Assembly: GCA_035620975.1 (NCBI GenBank) | Contig: DASPFV010000326.1 | Coordinates: forward strand, 1 to 18,830 | Length of the DNA: 18,830 nucleotides | Direction: 5' to 3' | Origin: DASPFV01 sp035620975 | GTDB lineage: Bacteria; Acidobacteriota; Vicinamibacteria; Vicinamibacterales; 2-12-FULL-66-21 | Notes under the pieces: generated by a model | Seen by the model: only the letters and a program-made list of their open reading frames with translations | Told to the model about the DNA's origin: nothing | Database searches by the model: none | In this document: piece by piece, positions 1-6,082 of the stretch | How the letters are laid out: each line of letters begins with the position of its first letter | Numbering within the stretch: position 1 is the first letter of the stretch | Program-made: the position numbers and the translations under genes

Positions 1-276
1 AGGGGCCACAGCGACCGTTCGGTCGTGATGCAGCCCGTCGTTTCACCGGACGGAAAGTGGCTCGCGCTGCCGCTGGTCGACAACGGAACCTCCAATATCT
101 TGGCGGTGTCGACCGCTGATGGTACCTTCCGGCAGCTCACGGATTTTGGAGGTCGTGCCACGTTCATCGCCCGACGCCTGCCGTGGGCGTCCGACAGCCG
201 TTCCATCTTTGCCGCAGTCGGTGAGGGGGAATCTGACGTAGTGCTCCTGGCAGGCGCGGTCGCAGGAGGGGAATGA
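1..276 (+). CDS. C-terminal fragment of a PD40 / WD40-like beta-propeller protein
   Basis: The frame is open from the first base, so the gene begins outside the window; only about 91 residues are seen, ending at TGA 274-276. The visible part holds a PD40 (TolB-like) blade motif, VVSPDGKWLALP, followed by a short LAVSTADGT...RQLT strand pair and a second blade, PWASDSRSIFAAV. Such blades occur in TolB-like propellers and, in Acidobacteriota, often at the C-terminus of serine/threonine protein kinases or DPP4/amidohydrolase-type proteins. Which of these the missing N-terminal part is cannot be told. It converges on the TonB-domain gene, with 83 bp between them. Confidence 0.75.
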   Translation, partial: RGHSDRSVVMQPVVSPDGKWLALPLVDNGTSNILAVSTADGTFRQLTDFGGRATFIARRLPWASDSRSIFAAVGEGESDVVLLAGAVAGGE

Positions 277-302
277 GCGAGCCCCAGGGCAATGGCAAGA
301 GG

Positions 303-322
303 GGCGGCCAGCTCGAGCCGCC
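303..322. terminator. Possible hairpin between convergent genes
   Basis: A perfect 6-bp inverted repeat (GGCGGC at 303-308, GCCGCC at 317-322) with an 8-nt loop sits in the 83-bp gap between two convergent stop codons. The position suits a bidirectional terminator. No T-run follows on either strand, so the role is inferred from position only. Confidence 0.25.
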
Positions 323-359
323 GCACGCCACGGCTGCGGGCGACGACTTGAAGGCTGCG

Positions 360-788
360 CTACTTGCGGAGCGTGAAGGTCATCTCGACCACGACGAGCA
401 CGGGCACGGCCGCCCCATCCTTCGTGCCGGGCTCGAACCGCCAATTCCTGAGTGCCTTGACCGCCCCGTCGTCCAGGCCGTGCTCCCGGTCGAGAGACTG
501 GGTGACGCGCACCTCGCCGACGGAGCCGTCTTTCTCGATCACCGCCTCCATCCTGACAGCGCCCTGGATCCTGGCACGCATCGCGGCCGCGGTGTAGCCG
601 GGATGTTGCTCGCGCACCACGCGAGGCGATTTGACGTCCGGACCCGGCTCGAGGACGCCCACAGGCGGCCACGGCTTGTCGGCCTGACCCGTGGAAGCGG
701 GAGGCTGACCGGCGGCACCTGCCTGGAGGGCGGGGGGCGCCACGCTCGGACCTGCAATGAGCATCGCCAGAATCACGTGTGCGAGCAT
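360..788 (-). CDS. TonB C-terminal domain protein (energy-transducer-like), exported
   Basis: This 142-residue protein begins with a hydrophobic stretch (residues 1-22, LAHVILAMLIAGPSVAPPAL) that reads as a signal peptide or anchor, then a Pro/Gly-rich linker. From about residue 62 there is a TonB C-terminal fold: GYTAAAMRARIQGAVRMEAV, then IEKDGSVGEVRVTQS, LDDGAVKALRNWRFEPG and a final VEMTFTL strand. TonB-type domains normally link the inner membrane ExbBD motor to outer-membrane receptors. Small stand-alone versions like this are frequent in Acidobacteriota and their partner is often unknown. No exbB/exbD or receptor gene is next to it. The start ATG (786-788) is preceded by a GGGAGGAG-type ribosome-binding site. 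It is transcribed divergently from the CBM9-like gene. Confidence 0.8.
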   Translation of the reverse strand: MLAHVILAMLIAGPSVAPPALQAGAAGQPPASTGQADKPWPPVGVLEPGPDVKSPRVVREQHPGYTAAAMRARIQGAVRMEAVIEKDGSVGEVRVTQSLDREHGLDDGAVKALRNWRFEPGTKDGAAVPVLVVVEMTFTLRK

Positions 789-893
789 GGCTCCTCCCGG
801 GGAACGTCCATCGGCTCCACGTCCTCAGTTCAGACGATGGCAGGCGGGATTCGGCCGTCGAGGAGGACGGCGCCCCACGAGCTTCAGACCAGG

Positions 894-899
894 TAAGCT
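894..899 (+). promoter_or_regulatory. -10-like element placed for a leaderless start
   Basis: TAAGCT fits the TANNNT pattern of a -10 element and lies exactly 8 nt before the ATG at 908. No Shine-Dalgarno sequence lies between them. Transcription from such an element would start at or next to the ATG. No clear -35 box is visible. Confidence 0.35.
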
Positions 900-907
900 A
901 CCCCCGA

Positions 908-1852
908 ATGAATGGCAAGTCGTCGGGTAGTGCCGCCACCTGGCGCGGCGAGAAAGTCGGCCGGACACTTCGATCGTGGGGGTTCACGCTGGCGGCCGTG
1001 CTGCTAACATGCGGCGCCATGCCGGCGCAGCCTTGGCCGTTCCCCTGGCCGGAGGACCGCATCGCGCGCTACGTCGCGCGGCGCACCTCGACTCCGATTC
1101 TCGTCGACGGCCGGCTCGACGAGGCGGCCTGGCAGTCCGCGGAGCGCTCGCCGCGCTTCGCGGACCTCGTGGGCGGACGACCGGGCATCCACGACACACG
1201 CGCGGCGGTGCTCTGGGACGACCACAGCCTCTACGTCGGCTACTGGATCGAGGAGCCATTCGTCGAAGCCACCCTGACCGAGCGCGACGCGCCGATCTAC
1301 GAGAACAACGACGTCGAGCTGTTCATCGCCGGGCGTGACGCGTACTACGAGTTCGAAATCAACGCCTTTGGCACGATCTACGAGGTCTTCTTCATCTGGG
1401 AGCGGGAGTTCGAGTCGAGCGGCTACGCGCGTCGGCCGGAGTTCGATCGCTCGCGCCCCGGGGTGAGGCCCTTCAATGGCGTCGGCTTCCGGCCGCATCC
1501 GCGCGGCCCGCGCATCGGCTACTGGAACTGGGACATGCCCGGCCTGGAGACGGCGGTTCAGGTGGACGGCACGATCAACGACAACGGCGACCGGGATCGG
1601 GGCTGGACCGTGGAGCTCCGCATCCCGTGGCGCTCGCTCGAGCCCCTGGCCATGCCCGACGGCCGCGCGCTGCCGCCGCGCGACGGCGACGAGTGGCGCA
1701 TGGATTTCTCGCGGTTCAACCAGTACAAGGAGGCGCCGCCGGCGACGGATCCCGGCGGCTGGGCGTGGAGCCCTCACGGCGTGTGGGACTCTCACATCCC
1801 GGAGCTGTTCACTCGCGTACGCTTCTCCACCGAGGTCGTCGGGCGCGACTAG
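908..1852 (+). CDS. Exported CBM9-like (carbohydrate-binding family 9) domain protein
   Basis: A 314-residue protein. The ATG at 908 was chosen because it gives a basic n-region (GEKVGRTLRSW) followed by a hydrophobic core (GFTLAAVLLTCGAMPAQ) at about residues 16-38, a classic signal peptide; the upstream in-frame codons look non-coding. After it comes ARRTSTPILVDGRLDEAAWQSAE, the opening of the CBM9-like beta-sandwich seen in carbohydrate-binding and DOMON-type proteins. ENNDVELFIAGRDAYYEFEINAFGTIYE, GWTVELRIPWRSL and WRMDFSRFNQ follow, all typical of the family. The domain binds sugars or related ligands. No catalytic domain is fused and the ligand is unknown. There is no Shine-Dalgarno sequence; see the -10-like element at 894-899. 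The 26-bp gap to the convergent hydrolase is very short. Confidence 0.85.
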   Translation: MNGKSSGSAATWRGEKVGRTLRSWGFTLAAVLLTCGAMPAQPWPFPWPEDRIARYVARRTSTPILVDGRLDEAAWQSAERSPRFADLVGGRPGIHDTRAAVLWDDHSLYVGYWIEEPFVEATLTERDAPIYENNDVELFIAGRDAYYEFEINAFGTIYEVFFIWEREFESSGYARRPEFDRSRPGVRPFNGVGFRPHPRGPRIGYWNWDMPGLETAVQVDGTINDNGDRDRGWTVELRIPWRSLEPLAMPDGRALPPRDGDEWRMDFSRFNQYKEAPPATDPGGWAWSPHGVWDSHIPELFTRVRFSTEVVGRD

Positions 1853-1877
1853 TCTGAAATAGAATTCCGCCCCGGGA

Positions 1878-3191
1878 TCATCGCGTCTGGTCGGCCGCCA
1901 GCACCGCGCCGAGCAGCACGTTCGCGCCGTGGACGATGTCGGCGGCGTGCGAGAACTCCTTCGGTGAGTGGCTGATGCCGCCGACGCTCTGGATGAAGAT
2001 CATCCCCATTGGCCCGAGCTGCGCCATCGCCTGCGCGTCGTGGCCGGCGCCGCTCGGCATGGCGCGGCTCGAGAGGCCGAGCGATGCGGCCGAGTCCGCG
2101 ATCACCTGCCGCATCCGCGGATCGCTCGGCGCCGGGGCGTTCACGTGCAGCTCGTCGAAGGCGATTGACGTCCCGGTCGCCTCCGCGATCCTGCGGGCCT
2201 CGCCCCGAATACCTTCGAACAGCCTGAGGATCTGCCCATCGTCCAGATCGCGCAGCTCGAGCGAGCACTCGACCGTGCCCGGGATGACGTTCGGCGCGCC
2301 CGGCACCGCACGGATACGACCCACCGTCCCGACGTGGCGGCCAGGAGCGCTGGTGACGACACGGTTGACCATGTCGATGAATCGCGCGGCCGCGAGCATC
2401 GCGTCCTGCCGCCGATCCATCGGCGTTGTCCCTGCATGATTCGCGAAGCCGGTCACCGTGACGTTCCACCACCGGATTCCGACGATGCCCTCGACGACGC
2501 CGATCGTGGTGCGCTCGGCCTCGAGGACTCCGCCCTGCTCGATGTGCAGCTCGATGTAGCCGGCGATGTCGCCGCGCGAGCGCCGGACCTCGTCGATCCG
2601 ATCGGGATCGCCGCCGACGAACGCGATGCCGTCCTTGACGGTCTTCCCGGACATGGTGACGTGCGACAGCTCGGAGGCGTCGAACTGGCCGCTGACCGCG
2701 CGGCTGCCGAAGAGCCCGCCTTCCTCGTTCGCCCAGACGACGACCTCGATCGGATGCCGCGGTGTCGTGCCGCGCTCGCGCAGCGTGCGCGCGACCTCGA
2801 TCGCCGCCAGCACGCCGACGTTGCCGTCGAAGTTGCCGCCCTCCGGAACCGAGTCCACGTGCGACCCGAAGACGAGCGGACGAAGCGCCGGCTCGCTGCC
2901 GGCGCGGCGTCCGAAGAGGTTGCCAGCGAAGTCGGTCGACGGATCGAGGCCGGCGTCGCGCATCCAGGTCGCGACGAGCGCGCGGGCCTGGCGGTCCTCT
3001 TCGGAGTAGCCGAGCCGCGTGACGCCGCCCTGCGGGTTCGCGCCGAAGCGGCCGATCTCGGCGAGCCTGGCGTTCAGGCGCTCGCCATTCACGCGAAGGG
3101 CTGCCCGCCGCCGTGCGGCCACGGCCGTCGGGAACAGCGAGGCGGCCGCCGCGCCGCCAACCAACGCCGCGCCGAACTCCCTGCGAGTCAT
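1878..3191 (-). CDS. Zn-dependent M20 hydrolase, hydantoinase/carbamoylase family, Tat-exported
   Basis: This 437-residue protein belongs to the M20 branch that includes N-carbamoyl-L-amino-acid hydrolase, allantoate amidohydrolase and ureidoglycolate hydrolase. Metal-site motifs seen are GSHVDSVPEGGNFDG (His111, Asp122), NEEGG (Glu156/157), ELHIEQG (His216) and GISHSPKE (His408). SGAGHDA (His384) and NHAGTTPMDRR (250-261, dimerisation/substrate region) also fit the family. The N-terminus MTRREFGAALVGGAAAASLFP is a twin-arginine type signal with an Ala-rich hydrophobic core, so the enzyme probably acts in the periplasm, unusual for classic carbamoylases. The family cleaves ureido or amide C-N bonds; the exact substrate cannot be read from sequence. 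It stands alone on the minus strand, with the toxin-antitoxin pair divergent from it. Confidence 0.9.
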   Translation of the reverse strand: MTRREFGAALVGGAAAASLFPTAVAARRRAALRVNGERLNARLAEIGRFGANPQGGVTRLGYSEEDRQARALVATWMRDAGLDPSTDFAGNLFGRRAGSEPALRPLVFGSHVDSVPEGGNFDGNVGVLAAIEVARTLRERGTTPRHPIEVVVWANEEGGLFGSRAVSGQFDASELSHVTMSGKTVKDGIAFVGGDPDRIDEVRRSRGDIAGYIELHIEQGGVLEAERTTIGVVEGIVGIRWWNVTVTGFANHAGTTPMDRRQDAMLAAARFIDMVNRVVTSAPGRHVGTVGRIRAVPGAPNVIPGTVECSLELRDLDDGQILRLFEGIRGEARRIAEATGTSIAFDELHVNAPAPSDPRMRQVIADSAASLGLSSRAMPSGAGHDAQAMAQLGPMGMIFIQSVGGISHSPKEFSHAADIVHGANVLLGAVLAADQTR

Positions 3192-3202
3192 GATCGAGCG
3201 GG

Positions 3203-3208
3203 ATTATA
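3203..3208 (-). promoter_or_regulatory. Consensus -10 box (TATAAT) for the M20 hydrolase
   Basis: Read on the minus strand this is a perfect TATAAT, 11 nt upstream of the ATG at 3191, in otherwise GC-rich DNA. It would give a transcript with only a few leader bases. No Shine-Dalgarno sequence fits in the gap, and no convincing -35 was found. Confidence 0.4.
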
Positions 3209-3340
3209 CGGCCCGGAGGCGTTCCTCGTGCATTCCGCGGCCCATGGAGGAAGGGCCACGCCGCCAGAGCGGCGCCGATAGTGGACGGGCCCACGAGAAC
3301 CGGCCGGCGCGAAGGGTAATCCGACGTGGTATATTCATCG

Positions 3341-3346
3341 TATAGA
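3341..3346 (+). promoter_or_regulatory. -10-like element for the toxin-antitoxin operon
   Basis: TATAGA lies exactly 8 nt before the antitoxin ATG at 3355, inside an AT-rich island (about 3329-3354) that stands out from its GC-rich surroundings. A second candidate, TATATT, is at 3330-3335. There is no Shine-Dalgarno sequence. The island probably also holds the autoregulatory operator expected of a vapBC operon, but no clean palindrome is visible. Confidence 0.4.
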
Positions 3347-3354
3347 ACATAGTC

Positions 3355-3669
3355 ATGCCGAAAAAAGCTGTTTCCCTGACGTTGGACCAGGACAACCTGA
3401 TCTGGTTGAAAGGCCGGGCACGGGTGATCGCGGGCGGCAGCCTCAGCGAAGCAGTCGACCAGTTGATTGACGAAGCGCGGGCGGGCCGGCTCGGGGCATC
3501 GGAGCCCTCGCGGTCGGTCGTCGGGACCATCGATCTCCCTGACGACGGTCTGTTGCTGAAGGGCGCCGAAGAGATCATCGGGCTGTTTCAGACGTCGCTC
3601 TCGCGGCCGTTCGTCCTGCACGAAGAGCGTCCGGTGTTCGGGGCGTCGAAGCGGATCCGGAAGAAGTGA
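3355..3669 (+). CDS. VapB-like antitoxin of a PIN-domain toxin-antitoxin pair
   Basis: A 104-residue protein directly upstream of and overlapping a PIN-domain gene. The first 45 residues (KKAVSLTLDQDNLIWLKGRA, then GGSLSEAVDQLIDEARAGR) look like a ribbon-helix-helix DNA-binding domain: a short beta strand, then two helices with a conserved-looking S-EAVDQLI. The tail (about residues 60-104) would be the toxin-binding part; it is longer than in most VapB proteins and ends in a basic KRIRKK. The TGA (3667-3669) overlaps the toxin's GTG, so the two are translationally coupled. The antitoxin role is inferred from context; the sequence alone is only moderately diagnostic. Confidence 0.7.
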   Translation: MPKKAVSLTLDQDNLIWLKGRARVIAGGSLSEAVDQLIDEARAGRLGASEPSRSVVGTIDLPDDGLLLKGAEEIIGLFQTSLSRPFVLHEERPVFGASKRIRKK

Positions 3670-4076
3670 GCGTGGCGCGCATCGAAGCCGCCGTCACTGA
3701 CACGCATGCGCTCCTGTATCACGCCGCCGGTCGCGGGCTCGGATCCGGGGCCGCGGCGTGCTACCGCGCGGCCGAAGCTCGCAAGACGGTGATCTACGTG
3801 CCCGCGGCGGTGATCTGGGAAGTCACGTTGCTGGCGCGCGCGGGCAAGGTGAACCTGCGCCGCACGACCCGCGCCTTCTTCGTCGATCTCTTTACGAACC
3901 CCGCCTACCAGGCCCACGACCTGACGACAGAGCAGGTGTTCCAGGCCGACGAGCTGCGGTTCAACCGCGATCCGTTCGACGCGCTGATCGTCGCCGCCGC
4001 TGACGACCTCGGCCTCCCGCTGATCACGCGCGACACGGATATCGTCGCGTCGGGGGCCGTGAAAGTAATCTGGTGA
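3666..4076 (+). CDS. vapC: PIN-domain ribonuclease toxin (VapC family)
   Basis: A 136-residue PIN-domain protein. The acidic metal-binding set is visible: Asp12 in AAVTDTHALLYH, Glu52 in VPAAVIWEV, Asp102/Asp105 in NRDPFDALIVAAA and Asp123 in LITRDTDI. Proteins of this family are Mg2+-dependent RNases that cut tRNA or rRNA when free of their antitoxin. The GTG start at 3666 overlaps the antitoxin stop (GTGA), the usual antitoxin-first arrangement. All catalytic residues are present, so it looks functional. The RNA target cannot be predicted. Confidence 0.85.
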   Translation: MSVARIEAAVTDTHALLYHAAGRGLGSGAAACYRAAEARKTVIYVPAAVIWEVTLLARAGKVNLRRTTRAFFVDLFTNPAYQAHDLTTEQVFQADELRFNRDPFDALIVAAADDLGLPLITRDTDIVASGAVKVIW

Positions 4077-4132
4077 GTCGACGGGCTCTCCGAAGACCTG
4101 AACCCCTTGGACGCTTCGAACGGCGCCTGCGG

Positions 4133-4138
4133 TAACAT
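4133..4138 (+). promoter_or_regulatory. -10-like element for the aldolase gene
   Basis: TAACAT lies exactly 8 nt before the ATG at 4147, with no Shine-Dalgarno sequence between. A TTGGAC (4107-4112) further upstream resembles a -35, but the 20-nt spacing is too long for a standard promoter. Confidence 0.35.
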
Positions 4139-4146
4139 ACACGGAC

Positions 4147-5088
4147 ATGTCGAACCTGGGACTCTTTCGCCGCCTGGCGCAGTGCAGCGGCGACGAGGGC
4201 ACCTTCTGCATCCTCGCGATCGACCATCGTGACAATCTCATTGCGGAGCTTCAGAAGCATCACACACCGGTCGCCTACGAGGACGTCGTCGGCTTCAAGA
4301 CGAGCGTCGCCCGACTCGCCGAAGGCGCGACGGCCGTACTGATCGATCCGGATTACGGGGCTCGCGCCCTGATCAATCGTGTCATCCCGGGTGCCGTGGG
4401 CACGCTCGCCCCGCTCGAGGTGACTGACTACCGGCCGCATCCCAGTCAGCGAAAACCCCGTTTCATTCCAGGCTGGTCTGTCGCGAAACTGAAGCGCGCG
4501 GGCTTTGCGGGCGCCAAACTGCTCCTCTACTACCATCCCGATGCGGACGATGCGCGAGACAAGACGAGCATCGTGGATCGCGTCGTGGCCGATTGTGCCA
4601 GCGAGGAAGTACCGCTCTTCCTGGAGCCCATAACCTATTCCCCGGATCCGTCACGTGATCTGGACAACTGGCAGCGCCGGGAAGCCGTGATTGCGGCCGC
4701 GCGGCATTTCTCCCGACGGGGCGTTGCGATCATGAAGATGGAGTTTCCGCTCGACGTGAAAGCGGAAAGAAATGAGCAGGTGTGGGCCGACGCCCTCGCG
4801 GAATTGAACGACGCGTGTGCGGTCCCCTGGGCGCTGCTGAGCGCGGGCGTGCCGTACGAGGTCTTCGTTCGCCAGGCACGTCTCGCCTGTCAGGCCGGTG
4901 CGAGCGGCATCATTGCCGGGCGCGCCGTCTGGGCCGATGCGGTGGCCCTGAGTGGTCCGGACAGGGAACGGTTCCTCGAAACCGAAGGACGACGGCGCGT
5001 GGACGAGCTGCGTGAGATCTGCCGGACGGCCACGCCGTGGACGCGCAAGGTTGAGATGCCCATGCTCGAAGAACGATGGTATGCGTGA
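4147..5088 (+). CDS. LacD-like class I aldolase, probable 5-dehydro-2-deoxyphosphogluconate aldolase of inositol catabolism
   Basis: A 313-residue TIM-barrel protein of the LacD/YihT (SqiA)/DUF2090 aldolase group. FCILAIDHRDNL (Asp26) matches the first strand motif. VVGFKTSVAR, FLEPITY and above all AIMKMEFPLDVK follow; Lys197 in MKMEFP lines up with the Schiff-base lysine of LacD/YihT (LKVE-P). Known members split tagatose-1,6-bisphosphate or 6-deoxy-6-sulfofructose-1-phosphate to DHAP plus an aldehyde. The gene lies beside iolEDC, no class II IolJ is present, and this IolC lacks the DUF2090 tail. I therefore infer that it cleaves 2-deoxy-5-keto-gluconate-6-phosphate to DHAP and malonate semialdehyde. 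It is convergent with iolE. A tagatose-bisphosphate role is the main alternative. Confidence 0.8.
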   Translation: MSNLGLFRRLAQCSGDEGTFCILAIDHRDNLIAELQKHHTPVAYEDVVGFKTSVARLAEGATAVLIDPDYGARALINRVIPGAVGTLAPLEVTDYRPHPSQRKPRFIPGWSVAKLKRAGFAGAKLLLYYHPDADDARDKTSIVDRVVADCASEEVPLFLEPITYSPDPSRDLDNWQRREAVIAAARHFSRRGVAIMKMEFPLDVKAERNEQVWADALAELNDACAVPWALLSAGVPYEVFVRQARLACQAGASGIIAGRAVWADAVALSGPDRERFLETEGRRRVDELREICRTATPWTRKVEMPMLEERWYA

Positions 5089-5119
5089 GGACCAGTGAAG
5101 GTATGTTGGCAGTCTGTCT

Positions 5120-5148
5120 TGTGAGCAGCTCCTCACCCAGCGCTCACA
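5120..5148. terminator. Inverted repeat between convergent aldolase and iolE genes
   Basis: TGTGAGC (5120-5126) and GCTCACA (5142-5148) form a perfect 7-bp inverted repeat with a 15-nt loop in the 67-bp gap between two convergent genes. The place suits a bidirectional terminator. There is no clear T-run, so confidence is limited. Confidence 0.3.
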
Positions 5149-5155
5149 TTGACGG

Positions 5156-6055
5156 TCACACCCCCAGCGATCTGAGGTACTGGCGGTTGCGCCGCGCGCT
5201 CTCGAACGGCGAGCCCATGGAGGGCAGGACGTCCTGCTCGACCACGATCCAACCAGCGTAGCCGCGGTCGCGCAAGCCCTCCAGCAGCCCGGGAAAATCG
5301 ACGTCCCCTCTTCCGAGCTCGCAGAACACGCCATGACGGACGGCTGCCTGGTAGTCCCAGCCTTCCAGTCTTGCACGCGCGGCCACCGCCGGCTCGCAAT
5401 CCTTGAAGTGCACGTGCCAGATGCGCGCGGCGTAGCGGCGGAGCAGCTCGAGCGGTGATCCTCCAGCGTAGGTGATGTGCCCGGTATCGAGGCACAGACC
5501 GACGAGTGATTCGTCGGTGCGCCGCATCAGCGCGTCGATCTCGGGCGCGGTCTCGACAAACGCGCCACAGTGGTGATGAAAGACCGTGCGGAGCCCCGTC
5601 TCGTCGCGCACGGCGCGCGCAAGCCGTTCCACGCCGGAGGCGGCAACGGTCCACTGCGCGTCGGATAGCGCTTCGGACGGCTGAATCCGGCCAGCGTGAC
5701 GAGCTCGCACCACATCGGCTGCCGGTTCGTCGGACGACACGATCAGCGGAGACGTGCCCGACACTGCGGCCAGCAGCCGTGCGGTTGCGACGGCCCTGCT
5801 CGCGCTGACGTCGTACGTCCCGGGATCGGCAAGCCGGATCGTCACGAACGCCCCCAACAGCGCGAGCCCGCGGCGGTCGACCTCGTCGCGCAGCCGGATC
5901 GGGTCGGTCGGCATGAACCCCCAGTCACCCAGTTCCGTGCCCGCGTACCCGGAGTCGCCAATCTCGTCAAGGACACGCGCATACGTGGGAGTATCGGCCT
6001 TGGATTCGAACTCGAGCACACCCCACGAGCAGGGGGCATTCGCGATGCGGATCAC
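5156..6055 (-). CDS. iolE: Inosose dehydratase IolE (2-keto-myo-inositol dehydratase)
   Basis: A 299-residue xylose-isomerase-like TIM-barrel protein. It starts IRIANAPCSWGVLEFE and contains YAGTELGDWGFMPTDP, GLCLDTGHITYAGG, WHVHFKDCEP and WIVVEQDV, the hallmark strands of IolE with the divalent-metal ligands (Glu, Asp, His, Glu). It removes water from 2-keto-myo-inositol to give 3D-(3,5/4)-trihydroxycyclohexane-1,2-dione, the substrate of IolD. The start is a GTG at 6055 with GGAG about 9 nt upstream; length and first residues fit the family exactly. It follows iolD by 27 bp as last gene of the minus-strand iolCDE operon. Confidence 0.93.
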   Translation of the reverse strand: MIRIANAPCSWGVLEFESKADTPTYARVLDEIGDSGYAGTELGDWGFMPTDPIRLRDEVDRRGLALLGAFVTIRLADPGTYDVSASRAVATARLLAAVSGTSPLIVSSDEPAADVVRARHAGRIQPSEALSDAQWTVAASGVERLARAVRDETGLRTVFHHHCGAFVETAPEIDALMRRTDESLVGLCLDTGHITYAGGSPLELLRRYAARIWHVHFKDCEPAVAARARLEGWDYQAAVRHGVFCELGRGDVDFPGLLEGLRDRGYAGWIVVEQDVLPSMGSPFESARRNRQYLRSLGV

Positions 6056-6082
6056 GCAGGGACTCCGGTGCTGAAGGCCGGC

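Noticed and set aside
273..896. Plus-strand 207-residue open frame across the TonB-domain gene
   Set aside because: Low-complexity shadow; the minus strand carries a recognisable TonB C-terminal domain in the same place.
1849..3621. Long minus-strand open frame (590 codons) across the M20 hydrolase
   Set aside because: Arg-rich, no motifs, and out of frame with the unmistakable hydrolase.
5120..5148. CRP-like site TGTGA...TCACA
   Set aside because: The spacing between half-sites is far longer than the 6 bp of a CRP site and it lies between convergent gene ends, so a terminator role is likelier.
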